Assembly: GCA_017643365.1 (NCBI GenBank)
Contig: JAEPNO010000003.1
Coordinates: forward strand, 186,001 to 250,000
Source: Balneolaceae bacterium
GTDB taxonomy: Bacteria; Bacteroidota; Rhodothermia; Balneolales; Balneolaceae
Direction of reading: 5' to 3'
DNA length: 64,000 bases
Shown in pieces: positions 54,301-63,418 of this stretch (position 1 is the first letter of the stretch; every line of letters starts with the position of its first letter). A program made the translations under genes and the position numbers. Under the pieces are notes generated by a model that was not told where the DNA came from, did not search any database, and saw only the letters and a program-made list of their open reading frames with translations.

Positions 54301-55058
54301 GTGGTTGTTATATGACTTTTCCCTCGTTACGAACTACCGATCAACCATTCCCCTCGTAACGAACCACTGGTTCGTTATGCCTTTTTGAACCACTGGTTCA
54401 TGCGCTCTCTTTGTACTTTTGGCTTGACCATATGAATGCCGATTAATCATTCTCGAGTGAAGCTACGTAGTATGTTCAATCTAGATTAATCTAAACTTTA
54501 TTATTTCTCCCTATTTAACTGATGCGGGACTAAAGTCACAGCCTGCCTACCGAAGTTTTAAACGTAGGTTGGCTTGATTATGTACGTGCTTTAATCTCGA
54601 ACATAAACAAGCAAGGGTTTTAACCCTGCGTTTTCACGGTGAGAAATAATTTTAGATTCTTGATTCAATATTCGGCTAAATGCTTCCATTCACGATCCCG
54701 CTGGTTTATTTTCACCACCTCACCCCGACCCTCTCCTCAAGGAGAGGGAGCTTAATTAATAAACGTATACCAGTTATTTAAAAAAGTCATTCTGATCCGC
54801 CAACCGGCGGTAAAGAATCTGCACAACTTTGAATTAGGAAAAATTTACTATCGATTTCCATTCACGAGCGAAGCGAAGTGATCTCAGTGTTTACAACTCG
54901 TAGCTGAGATTGCGTCGTCGCAAGCTCCTCGCAAATGTCCTCGTTCGGAATACCTTTTCTCATCAATAATTCTAATGTCTTTTTTGAAGTAAACGAACTT
55001 TTAAAACCAAAAACTTTAAGCTTGTGAGCAATAAAATAAATTAGTTACTTCAATTAAA
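54301..55058. repeat. Repeat block right of the first island part (Y-X-Z order)
   Basis: Segments Y (about 54502-54690), X (about 54690-54870) and Z (about 54870-55058) repeat those at 50857-51765, but in a different order. Two palindromes at the left are GAACCACTGGTTC based (54357-54377 and 54386-54400). No gene is supported. Confidence 0.85.
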
Positions 55059-55128
55059 AACAAAGAACTGCCCTGCCTGTCTACCGAAGCCTTTTGTGTA
55101 GGTTGGCTTAAACGCAGAGTCGTTAGAT
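55059..55128 (+). repeat. attC-like element 3 (before 55161)
   Basis: AAC-AAAGAA-CTGC opens the site and GCAG-AGTC-GTTAGAT closes it, so AAC pairs with GTT and CTGC with GCAG with four- to six-base spacers, as in R and L boxes of attC sites. GTTAGAT fits GTTRRRY. The inner part is CTACCGAAGCC..TGTAGGTTGGCTTAAAC. This is the best-formed copy. Confidence 0.6.
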
Positions 55129-55160
55129 TTTATATTAAGCACTAAAATTACTTTCGAATT

Positions 55161-56201
55161 ATGGGATTTCTTGACTTCCTTTTTAAAAGAAAGAATAAAA
55201 ATAAAACTCAAGGAAACCCTGAAGGGAAGATTAATCCTAGTAAAGAAACTTCACTTGCTATAAAAGGGATTGATGTTCATCCCGAAATAAGAGATTTATT
55301 ATGGATAGGTGAAGGATATTTTAAGAATTATAGCCAAGAAGCAAACAACAAAACAGAGTTCGAAATTGATGGAATTCTGTTTACTATATCATTTTATGGT
55401 AGTGAAGAACCAAGCCTTATTTACCCAAGCCAAAGAGTTACCAAATCAAATATTACTCAAGTTGAAAGGCCACCCTATTATCCGACCTATTCTGGATTGT
55501 CTCCTGCTCAGAAATGGGTCTATGCAAATCTGCTCTCTAACCCCTACAATCCTGAAATAAATATAGGTTTTGTCTTCATTCTCTATTATGGTTTAGAACG
55601 TCATCTTTTGCTCGGAAATTTTGAACAAGCATTTGAAGTAATTCTAAAATTAAGAGACGTCCATTCTAATTCGTCCTTTCAATCGTATTCAGCAAAAGCA
55701 TTAATTTTGTCATGTATACTTCATAAGAGGCCGGATTTGATACTGAGGTTTATAGATTCATTGGACAAAGATCATGAGTTCAATTTTTCAGACAATCTTT
55801 TTCTTCTTTGTTGCTACAGCTTTAACATTCCCATACCGCCATTTCAGTTAATGAAAATGTCAAAAAGTTTTGATCACTCAAATCAGAATTACATAAAAAA
55901 AGAACCTGAATTATTTGTAGCTAAAATTGAAGAAAATTTGAAAAGAGAATATGGAACAAAAGAATTAATATTAAAAGATTTATTGGAATCTAAGGGACTT
56001 CAGTCTATTAAAACGAAAAAGGAATTAATGTTTGCGAATGTCTCTATTCGTGATCAAGAAATCCCCGTCCCTCAAATCATTACAGAAAAATCTCTAAAAT
56101 CTGCTGTTCATCAAATTTTAAAGTCCGCCCATGAAGACGTTAAAAAGCACTTAGCTGAAATGAGAAAAGAAGCTAGAAAAAAAGCGAAAACTGATAACTA
56201 A
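55161..56201 (+). CDS. TerB_N-domain protein (island gene 5)
   Basis: A 346-residue soluble protein. The central part (about 105-200; GLSPAQKWVYANLLSNPY, GFVFILYYGLERHLLLGNFE) matches the TerB N-terminal domain (TerB_N), which is found in tellurite-resistance and phage-defence related proteins. The N-terminus is a short hydrophobic/basic region (MGFLDFLFKRKNKNK). The C-terminal part is helical and Lys-rich. No TerB C-terminal domain or partner Ter genes are seen. A defence role is possible. Confidence 0.65.
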   Translation: MGFLDFLFKRKNKNKTQGNPEGKINPSKETSLAIKGIDVHPEIRDLLWIGEGYFKNYSQEANNKTEFEIDGILFTISFYGSEEPSLIYPSQRVTKSNITQVERPPYYPTYSGLSPAQKWVYANLLSNPYNPEINIGFVFILYYGLERHLLLGNFEQAFEVILKLRDVHSNSSFQSYSAKALILSCILHKRPDLILRFIDSLDKDHEFNFSDNLFLLCCYSFNIPIPPFQLMKMSKSFDHSNQNYIKKEPELFVAKIEENLKREYGTKELILKDLLESKGLQSIKTKKELMFANVSIRDQEIPVPQIITEKSLKSAVHQILKSAHEDVKKHLAEMRKEARKKAKTDN

Positions 56202-56274
56202 TAAAATCATAAAGCATTTTCTCATGAGGATCTTCGACAAGCTGACTCCAAAGGGTTTGGAAATTATTCATAAT

Positions 56275-56350
56275 AACCAGAACTGCCACCTGTCAACCAA
56301 AGCTATGCATAAAGCGTAGATTGGCTTAAATACAGGGAGTGTCATGTAAC
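56275..56350 (+). repeat. attC-like element 4 (before 56369)
   Basis: AACCAGAACTGCC, CTGTCAACCAAAGC, GCGTAGATTGGCTTAAAT and ACAGGGAGTGTC keep the order of the element at 55059. The 3' box is altered (GTCATGTAAC, no GTTA). It lies between the TerB_N and DUF4062-like genes. Confidence 0.5.
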
Positions 56351-56368
56351 ACTTAATTACCCACAAAT

Positions 56369-57205
56369 ATGAGTTTTTCTGCAAAAGTTTTTAAAGTTTT
56401 TATCGCATCACCTTCTGATGTAGCAAATGAAAGAAATATCGTTAGAGCTGTACTGAATAGATGGAATGAAATAAATACAGAAAAATTTCAAATTGTACTT
56501 TTTCCTGTTGGCTGGGACACTCACTCTTCACCTGAAATAGGAAACCATCCACAAAAAATTATAAACAAAAAGATATTAAAAGACTGCGACTTATTAATAG
56601 GTGTCTTCTGGACTAGGTTTGGAACTCCAACCCATGAATATGATAGTGGAACTGAAGAAGAGATAGAGGAACATATAAAAACCGGTAAGCCTACAATGTT
56701 GTATTTTTCATCGCAACCTGTTGTTCCAGGTAGTTACAATCAAGAACAATTCGAAAAAGTTCAAGCGTTCAAAGAAAAATGTAAGACTCGTGGGATATTT
56801 GAACAATATTCTTCAATCGAAGAATTCCAAAAAAGTTTATCTGACCATATTCAAATCAAAATAAACACAGAGCCAATGTTCGACCTTCAGGAATCTATTC
56901 AATTAGAAAACCTTATCACGCCAGCTCAAGATGTTAAGAACCAATTAGGCGATGAAGCAAAAACATTGATAAAAGAGGCTTCACAAGATCGTAATGGAAG
57001 CATCATAATTATTAGAACAGCTGCTGGTAGAGTTATTCAAACAAATGGGAAAAACATGAATAATCAGAATAATCCTCGAATACGAGCACTTTGGGAAAAT
57101 GCAATGAAAGAAATAGAAAACTCTCAACTTATCGAAAGTGTAAATGCTAATCGTGAGATGTTCAAAGTAACAAAATTAGGCTATGAAGTTGCCGACTCTC
57201 TCTGA
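56369..57205 (+). CDS. DUF4062/TIR-like protein with winged-helix C-terminus (island gene 6)
   Basis: A 278-residue protein. The N-terminal 165 residues (VFIASPSDVANERNIV, KDCDLLIGVFWTRFGTPT, SGTEEEIEEHIKTGKPTMLYFS) fit the DUF4062/TIR-like Rossmann fold; a Glu pair in SGTEEEIE lies where TIR NADases hold catalytic Glu. The C-terminal part (about 225-278; RIRALWENAMKEIENSQLIE, FKVTKLGYEVADSL) looks like a winged helix. Such proteins occur in prokaryotic immunity and STAND-type systems. NAD cleavage is not shown. Confidence 0.7.
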   Translation: MSFSAKVFKVFIASPSDVANERNIVRAVLNRWNEINTEKFQIVLFPVGWDTHSSPEIGNHPQKIINKKILKDCDLLIGVFWTRFGTPTHEYDSGTEEEIEEHIKTGKPTMLYFSSQPVVPGSYNQEQFEKVQAFKEKCKTRGIFEQYSSIEEFQKSLSDHIQIKINTEPMFDLQESIQLENLITPAQDVKNQLGDEAKTLIKEASQDRNGSIIIIRTAAGRVIQTNGKNMNNQNNPRIRALWENAMKEIENSQLIESVNANREMFKVTKLGYEVADSL

Positions 57206-57212
57206 ATTTTTG

Positions 57213-57292
57213 CGTAACAAGCCACCCCAATAGCGATCTTCAACTAGCGGACTTCCTAACTTTGGCGCATTATTAGTTACCAGTTGTTAAAT
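57213..57292 (+). other. Possible terminal attC-like end of the island
   Basis: GCGTAACAAGCCACC begins about seven bases after the last island stop, like GCATAACAAG after island gene 1. No clear GTTRRRY partner is seen (TTAGTTACC is closest). It marks the right end of the accessory part before mlaD. Confidence 0.3.
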
Positions 57293-57321
57293 ATTAATCC
57301 AGAAAAAACTCTTCTTCTACC

Positions 57322-58251
57322 TTAAAAAATCTCGATTAGGCGCATGTGCTTCAGGTAGTCTTTCGGATTTTCCTGAATGTTCTGGATGAGTTCGTTTAGA
57401 TTGAATGTGAGGCTATCCAGATTATTGTACAATGATGGATCGTTCAGCATTTTTGACAACGTACCATCACCGGTATCCATTTTCGACAGGATGCTTTCCA
57501 GCGATTGCGACGATTGTTCTAAGCTGGCACTCAGTTCATCTAAATCGGCGCTGAAGGCTTCCAGATTAGAAAGTAGCGCACTCACATCTTCTGATGAAGA
57601 ATCACTGAGTGAACTCAGATTTTGCATGGTGGTGTTCGTGGCCACAATCATCGAGTCGATTTCATGCTTCCGTGAGGTAATCACATTCTCGAGCACTTCG
57701 CTAAACGACTTAAAATTAGAAACGGTAGACTTAATATCAGATGCCGCACCATTTTCGATCTCATTCATTCCTCTCAACAAATTGTTTACAAGATCGAGGG
57801 TTACTTGCACCGAATCGGCCATGGAGGCGCCTTCACTTGAAAATGCGTCTAAAATTCCGGTCTTCTTTTTACCGGGGATAAATCCTTCCCATTCTACAAT
57901 CTCCGAATTTCTGGATTTCATAATCTGAATGGTTGCCGAGCCGAGGAAGTCTGGCGAGGCCAAGAGTGCATACGAGCCTTTGGTAACTTGAATGGGCTCA
58001 GTGATGCTGATAACCACCAACACGCTATCTTCTTCGGGCAGATATTGCAACTGTCGAACACTGCCTACTTTAAAGCCTTTCATGTACACGCTACTTCCTC
58101 GAATCAACCCCTCTACGCTTTCATATTTGGTATTAAGGATATTGACACTCGAAAAAAGTGGTTCATCGCGCATAAATCGGAATCCGAAAAACGCAATGAT
58201 CGTAGCCGTTAACACTACAATACCTATTTTTAACTCGTTATTTAAATTCAT
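57322..58251 (-). CDS. mlaD: MCE-domain lipid transport protein MlaD
   Basis: A 309-residue protein with an N-terminal membrane segment (GIVVLTATIIAFFGFRF) and an MCE domain (about 38-115; VEGLIRGSSVYMKGFKVGSV), then a long helical, coiled-coil-like tail (about 140-285) longer than that of E. coli MlaD. It should move phospholipids between the membranes with MlaE and MlaF. Last gene of the three-gene operon. Confidence 0.9.
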   Translation of the reverse strand: MNLNNELKIGIVVLTATIIAFFGFRFMRDEPLFSSVNILNTKYESVEGLIRGSSVYMKGFKVGSVRQLQYLPEEDSVLVVISITEPIQVTKGSYALLASPDFLGSATIQIMKSRNSEIVEWEGFIPGKKKTGILDAFSSEGASMADSVQVTLDLVNNLLRGMNEIENGAASDIKSTVSNFKSFSEVLENVITSRKHEIDSMIVATNTTMQNLSSLSDSSSEDVSALLSNLEAFSADLDELSASLEQSSQSLESILSKMDTGDGTLSKMLNDPSLYNNLDSLTFNLNELIQNIQENPKDYLKHMRLIEIF

Positions 58252-58284
58252 CTGGGTTTTGCTCCTTGTCTTGCAATAAAATAG

Positions 58285-59019
58285 CTATATCTGGTACTCA
58301 CTTGCTGTTATAAAATCTACCAAAGGCGGGTGGTCACTTTCTTTCATCTCTGCGAGTGTACCGAACCAACTCAATTTTTGTTCGTCTATAAACACTACTT
58401 TTTCGGCGATCCGCAGCACACTGTGCATATCGTGGGTGATAACCACCGAGGTGATATCGAGGGTATTTGCCATTTCCAGAATCAAGTCGTTGATTTCGTC
58501 GGATGTTTCCGGATCAAGACCCGATGTTGGCTCGTCGTACAGTAAATACCGTGGTTTTAAAATAATTGCTCTGGCCAATCCAACCCGTTTGCGCATCCCA
58601 CCGGATAATTCAGCTGTAGATTTCTTCCCTGCCGCTTCAAGATTCACCATCCTTAGCGCTTCGTTTACTTCATGCTCTATTTCTTCTTCTTTCAAATCGG
58701 TGAAATATCGCAGCGGGAAAGCTACGTTTTCGAAAGTGCTGATGGAATCGAAAAGAGCGCCGCCTTGAAACAGAATGCCAAATTGTTGGCGTGTTTTTCT
58801 AAGCTCAGAGTACGAAAGCTCAAACAAGCATTCGCCGTCGATTTTGATAGATCCGGAATCGGGATACATTAATGCGTTCATGTGCTTTAAAAGCACCGAT
58901 TTTCCGGTTCCTGATTTTCCTATGATAGCGGTAGTCTCGCCGTCATCAATACTGAAAGAGACATCCTCCCAAACGAGATTATCACCAAAGCTTTTTTTAA
59001 GATTTTGTACTTCAATCAT
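58285..59019 (-). CDS. mlaF: ABC transporter ATPase MlaF
   Basis: A 244-residue ATPase with Walker A GKSGTGKSVLL, signature LSGGMRKRVGLARA, Walker B LLYDEPTSGLDP and the H-loop THDMHS. The best match is the ATPase of the Mla lipid-transport system because it is flanked by mlaE and mlaD genes. It lies three bases after mlaE. Confidence 0.93.
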   Translation of the reverse strand: MIEVQNLKKSFGDNLVWEDVSFSIDDGETTAIIGKSGTGKSVLLKHMNALMYPDSGSIKIDGECLFELSYSELRKTRQQFGILFQGGALFDSISTFENVAFPLRYFTDLKEEEIEHEVNEALRMVNLEAAGKKSTAELSGGMRKRVGLARAIILKPRYLLYDEPTSGLDPETSDEINDLILEMANTLDITSVVITHDMHSVLRIAEKVVFIDEQKLSWFGTLAEMKESDHPPLVDFITASEYQI

Positions 59020-59022
59020 GGG

Positions 59023-59760
59023 TTATAATAATATGGCGGCTAACACAAAGTCGGATAATAATACATAGATACAACTTAGAACCGTTGCTTGTGTGGTTGC
59101 GTTTCCTACACCTTCGGCGCCACCAAAAGCGGTGTAACCCTTAAAGCATGAAATGGATGTTATCACAAAGCCGAACACGAACGACTTTACGATCCCGAAC
59201 ACCACATCTTCGGGGAAAAAAAACTGCCGTGCACCTTGCATAAACTGAGCGGGAGGCAAAATCCCATCGATCGCACCGGCTAAAACTCCACCACAAATTC
59301 CGAGAGTTGCCGCAGTTATGTACAGCACAGGAAACATACAAATCCCCGCAAGAACGCGTGGCACAACTAGAAAAGTAACCGAATTAAAGCCCATCGATTC
59401 GAGGGCATCAATCTGCTCGCTTACCCGCATAGTTCCCAATTCGGTAGAAATGCGTGCTCCCACTTTTCCGGCGAGCACAAGTCCGCCGATCACCGCTGCC
59501 AATTCGATAATAATAGATTGCCCAACAATCGAGCCCACAATGGTTACCGGATATAAATCGGTATCTAACTGGTAGGCAGTTTGTAAGGTAAGTACCGCAC
59601 CCGTAAACACACCGGTTAACATGATGATCGGGATCGACTGATAGCCGATTTTCACAAACTCTGCAAACAGATTATTGCGATAGGTACTAAACTCGGTTAC
59701 AGAGCGTAGTGCTTGATATAATAGTAATGTGTATTGGCCAAATTGCCGGATTGCTTCCAT
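59023..59760 (-). CDS. mlaE: ABC transporter permease MlaE
   Basis: A 245-residue membrane protein of the MlaE family (Interpro 'ABC transporter permease MlaE-like'). It has about five or six membrane segments and the conserved ELGTMRVSEQIDALESMG in a cytoplasmic loop. First gene of the operon. Divergent from porQ, with about 105 bases between starts. Confidence 0.92.
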   Translation of the reverse strand: MEAIRQFGQYTLLLYQALRSVTEFSTYRNNLFAEFVKIGYQSIPIIMLTGVFTGAVLTLQTAYQLDTDLYPVTIVGSIVGQSIIIELAAVIGGLVLAGKVGARISTELGTMRVSEQIDALESMGFNSVTFLVVPRVLAGICMFPVLYITAATLGICGGVLAGAIDGILPPAQFMQGARQFFFPEDVVFGIVKSFVFGFVITSISCFKGYTAFGGAEGVGNATTQATVLSCIYVLLSDFVLAAILL

Positions 59761-59865
59761 GCATCAAGGAATTTTCTTATCGCGCTAAACTACGGATATT
59801 TCTTGCTTGCTCAATTATTATATTACGAAACATTTCATCGAATTGTCATCACTGCATACATCTTT

Positions 59866-60846
59866 ATGAGATTCTCACTCATTGTACTAATTTGTTTTTT
59901 CTTCGTCACTCCCGATCTACTTGCTCAAAGTAACACGTCATCGGTGTACCGTTTTTTGCAGGTTACTCCATCGGCAAAAGTTGCGGCTCAGGGTGGTAAT
60001 CATGTCGGGCTTTTTGACGCTAATTCGGGCGTTTTGTTTCTTAATCCGGCATATTTGGATGAATCTTCCCAACATCACATCAATGCAACCTTTGTAAACT
60101 ACCTTGCGGATGCTCGCTACGGTTTTGTGAATTATGCCCTGCACGCTCCTAAAGTTGGTACTATTGGAGTAGGCATTCGCTTTGCCGGGTATGGCGATCT
60201 TACCGAATACGATGTGGATGGAAATAGCATGGGCGCACTGAATGCAAACGATCTCGCACTCACCTCGGCACTCAGTACTCAATTATCACCAAAATTACGC
60301 GCCGGTGCTTCGGTCGATTTTGTGCATTCATCCTACGGCGATTTTAATTCCTCGGCATTGATGGGCTCCGCCGGTTTGTATTATTTGGATGTGGATGCCC
60401 GCTTCAGTGCAGGTATTTCGGTTCGAAACTTGGGCGATCAAATTAACTATTACAACGACACTCGAGAGGAATTACCTTTTGATGTTTCGGTTGGCTTTTC
60501 AAAAAAACCGGATCGCTTTCCTTTTCAATTGAGCCTGACCTTACAGCAACTGAATAATTGGGAGCTTGATGTGCCCGGTGATCAATCGGATGAAACTATT
60601 GTCGACAACTTATACCGACACGTAATTTTGGGCGCTGAGGCAACTTTGAGTCGCCAATTTTTCCTTCGATTTGGTTATAACCGTTGGCAGCATGAACTGG
60701 TACGAACTAACGAGAATTTCGATTTTGCCGGTGCAAGTATGGGCGTTGGTATTTATACACGAAATATCGAAATAGATATTAGCCGCAATTCGCTAAGTAA
60801 TTTGGGCGGCGTGGTTCAGCTAAGCGTACGCACAAAAACTCATTGA
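59866..60846 (+). CDS. porQ: Type IX secretion protein PorQ
   Basis: About 326 residues with a signal peptide (MRFSLIVLICFFFVTPDLLAQ) and a long barrel. VYRFLQVTPSAKVAAQGGNHV and GVLFLNPAYLDESSQ are typical of PorV/PorQ-family outer-membrane proteins. PorQ binds PorZ at the surface in other bacteria, in the part of the system that attaches cargo. The sorting tail on the protease at 11862 is cargo of this type. The start at 59866 opens the signal peptide. Confidence 0.85.
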   Translation: MRFSLIVLICFFFVTPDLLAQSNTSSVYRFLQVTPSAKVAAQGGNHVGLFDANSGVLFLNPAYLDESSQHHINATFVNYLADARYGFVNYALHAPKVGTIGVGIRFAGYGDLTEYDVDGNSMGALNANDLALTSALSTQLSPKLRAGASVDFVHSSYGDFNSSALMGSAGLYYLDVDARFSAGISVRNLGDQINYYNDTREELPFDVSVGFSKKPDRFPFQLSLTLQQLNNWELDVPGDQSDETIVDNLYRHVILGAEATLSRQFFLRFGYNRWQHELVRTNENFDFAGASMGVGIYTRNIEIDISRNSLSNLGGVVQLSVRTKTH

Positions 60847-60932
60847 GCGAAATGACTTATAATAATCCGAGATACATACTAATTACGAACAAAGAAGCTC
60901 CATTGGTGAGCAGAACTTTAGAATAGAATTTT

Positions 60933-62120
60933 ATGATCAGATATCTAACCGCAGGCGAATCTCATGGACCGGGTTTGACCGGAATTGTAGAAGGTGTGCC
61001 TGCCGGCTTACCCATCACCGAAGATTACATTGCCGAGCACTTAGCGAGGCGACAAAAGGGCTACGGTCGTGGCGGACGAATGGCTTGGGAAAAAGATCGC
61101 GCTATTATTAGCTCGGGCGTTCGATTTGGCAAAACCATGGCCGGACCAATTGCCATGTTTCTGGAAAACCGTGCTTTTGAAAAAGACCAAGCCAACTGGC
61201 CGGTGGTGATGAATAAAGAAACCGAAGCCGAAGGTATCGAGAAAATTACGCTTCCTCGCCCGGGACATGCCGATTTAGTGGGCGCCCAAAAATTCCGATT
61301 TGATGACATCCGCCCTGTAATTGAACGTTCTAGCGCTCGAGAAACCGGAATGCGCGTAGCTTGTTGCTCGGTTGCACGTGCTTTTCTTAAACATTTTGGT
61401 ATCGAGATTGGAGGGCATGTAATCCGCATTGGAGCCGCCGGATATGAAAGCTGGGAAGATGCCCGAGCCAAAACCGATCCTTTGTTTGATCAAGGCGCCG
61501 AAATCATTTACAAAACCGCCGATAAATCGGAAGTTCGATGCTTAGACGATGAACTAAGTGCCGCAATGGTGGATGAAATTAAAAAATATCGAAAAGCGGG
61601 CTCTTCGCTGGGCGGTGTGTATGAGATCCTCGTAACCGGAGTGCCGGTCGGCTTAGGAAGCTACACGCATTGGGATCAAAAACTGGATGGTAAAATTGCG
61701 CAAGCCATTATGGGCACGCAAGCCATGAAAGGCGTGGAAATCGGTTATGGATTTGAAGCGGCTGCTCGTCCCGGACATGAAGTGCATGATGAAATTAATC
61801 ACAACGGAACCGAATTCGGACGAGTTACCAATCGTGCCGGAGGAATTGAAGGTGGCATGAGTACTGGTCAGCCGATTATTATTCGTGGTGCGATGAAACC
61901 CATCCCAACAATGCTAAATCCACTTGGCACCGTGGATATGCACTCGCTGGAGCCCCAAGAAACACGCTACGAACGATCGGATGTTTGTGCTTTGCCGCGT
62001 GCCGTTGTTGTTGCCGAAAGTGCCATTGCCCCGGTTATTGCCAATGCCTTTTTAGAGAAATTTGGGGGCGATTCTATCGAGGAAATCGAAGAACGCTACC
62101 AGAGTTTTATAAAAGGATGA
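60933..62120 (+). CDS. aroC: Chorismate synthase
   Basis: A 395-residue enzyme that forms chorismate in the shikimate pathway, using reduced FMN. GESHGPGLTGIVEGVPAGLP is the typical start; RPGHADLVGAQKF and the late RSDVCALPRAVVVAE and GGIEGGMSTGQP are conserved. It leads a + strand operon of four genes (ATGA overlap with the next). Confidence 0.96.
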   Translation: MIRYLTAGESHGPGLTGIVEGVPAGLPITEDYIAEHLARRQKGYGRGGRMAWEKDRAIISSGVRFGKTMAGPIAMFLENRAFEKDQANWPVVMNKETEAEGIEKITLPRPGHADLVGAQKFRFDDIRPVIERSSARETGMRVACCSVARAFLKHFGIEIGGHVIRIGAAGYESWEDARAKTDPLFDQGAEIIYKTADKSEVRCLDDELSAAMVDEIKKYRKAGSSLGGVYEILVTGVPVGLGSYTHWDQKLDGKIAQAIMGTQAMKGVEIGYGFEAAARPGHEVHDEINHNGTEFGRVTNRAGGIEGGMSTGQPIIIRGAMKPIPTMLNPLGTVDMHSLEPQETRYERSDVCALPRAVVVAESAIAPVIANAFLEKFGGDSIEEIEERYQSFIKG

Positions 62121-62446
62121 CTAGCGCCAACATCAAAACTTTGCTCCATAGAGTAAAAAATAATCCGGCCGATTTATTTTCGAAATTTGCTTTGGCACTT
62201 GAGTTAATCAACATTCAAAAAAACGATGAAGCAATTCTCTTGTTCGAGGATATTATATTGAGAGACCCGGAGTATGTGGGTGTTTATTATCATTTGGGCG
62301 GGCAGTATCAATTTAAAAACGAGAACATAAAAGCGATCGAGACCTATAAACAAGGAATTGCAGTTGCTGAGCGTTTACGAGATGTTCATGCAAAATCAGA
62401 ATTAGCTACTGCATTGCTAACAATCCAACTCGAAACTGAGGAATAA
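62117..62446 (+). CDS. TPR protein
   Basis: A 109-residue protein with about three TPR-like helix pairs (NPADLFSKFALALELIN, PEYVGVYYHLGGQYQFKNEN, KAIETYKQGIAVAERL). No signal peptide. It starts inside the aroC stop (ATGA) and its own stop overlaps the next start. Partner unknown. Confidence 0.8.
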   Translation: MTSANIKTLLHRVKNNPADLFSKFALALELINIQKNDEAILLFEDIILRDPEYVGVYYHLGGQYQFKNENIKAIETYKQGIAVAERLRDVHAKSELATALLTIQLETEE

Positions 62447-63417
62447 TGATTTATCGATTATTCAGCATATTAATTTTATCAGTACTCTTTTCAAGCGCAG
62501 TTTTTGCCCAAAACCGATCCGTTCATATCGTTAAAGAGGGCGAAACTTTGTATTCCATTTCCAGAACTTTAGGCGTTTCGGTTGCTGAGCTGCAAGCCTG
62601 GAACGAGCTTAGCGATAACTCAATCGCAATTGGGCAAGAGTTGGTGTATTACACCGAAGATGAAACTCTACCTGATCCAAAGCCTCTCCCCGTTGATGAA
62701 GGCCAGTCGCTTATCTCGATTTCCCAACCACAGGAAAACGCCTATTACATGGTAAAAAGCGGCGACAACCTAACCACAATTGCACGTGCCCACTCGATGA
62801 CTCTTTCTGAATTACGAGCTTTAAACGAACTTCAGAGCGATGTTTTACGCATCGGACAACGTCTAACCGTTCGAAAAGTGAAAGATAGCGTGGCGCCATC
62901 AGCCCAAGAATATTTCGAAGGGAATACTCCTCAAGGGAGCTTCGTGGTTTATACTTTATCTGAAAACGAATCGCTTGCTCAGATACTCGAAAAGTTTAAG
63001 ATGACCGAAAACGAACTCCGTCAACTTAACCCTGAAGTGAATTTGAATTCGCTGAACGCAGATCAACGAATAACGGTGCTGTTACCACCTACTGGTAATT
63101 TCGAAAACCCATTTAAAGCGGAAGCCGGCTTGCAAAACCTAGGCTCGGTCGAAGCTCGTGTGTATCAACCTAATGAAAAGGGAAACTCAACCTCATCGGG
63201 CGAGTTGTACAATCCTGAAGCCTTAACCGCCGCCCATTCGAATATCACCATTGGTAGCATATTATTTGTAGAAAACGCAGCTACCGGTAAAGGCATTTAT
63301 GTTCGCATCAACGATCGGATTACATCATCAGGGCTGAAACTTTCGCAAGAAGCTTTTCGAATATTAGGTCTCGGCTCCAATGCCGAAGCATTCGTAAAGA
63401 TCTACACCAATCAATAA
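62446..63417 (+). CDS. LysM and RlpA-like cell-wall protein
   Basis: A 323-residue secreted protein (signal peptide to about VFAQ). Three LysM domains bind peptidoglycan (about 25-70, YSISRTLGVSVAELQAWN; 98-145; 165-210). The C-terminal part (about 230-320; STSSGELYNPEALTAAHSNI, GIYVRINDRITS) resembles the double-psi barrel of RlpA. RlpA-type proteins can cut denuded glycan strands at septa; activity here is not proven. Confidence 0.85.
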   Translation: MIYRLFSILILSVLFSSAVFAQNRSVHIVKEGETLYSISRTLGVSVAELQAWNELSDNSIAIGQELVYYTEDETLPDPKPLPVDEGQSLISISQPQENAYYMVKSGDNLTTIARAHSMTLSELRALNELQSDVLRIGQRLTVRKVKDSVAPSAQEYFEGNTPQGSFVVYTLSENESLAQILEKFKMTENELRQLNPEVNLNSLNADQRITVLLPPTGNFENPFKAEAGLQNLGSVEARVYQPNEKGNSTSSGELYNPEALTAAHSNITIGSILFVENAATGKGIYVRINDRITSSGLKLSQEAFRILGLGSNAEAFVKIYTNQ

Positions 63418-63418
63418 C

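Noticed and set aside
58285-59019. MlaF as the missing ATPase of the MacB-like exporter
   Set aside because: It is in a tight operon with mlaE and mlaD and is 50 kb away; it clearly serves lipid transport.
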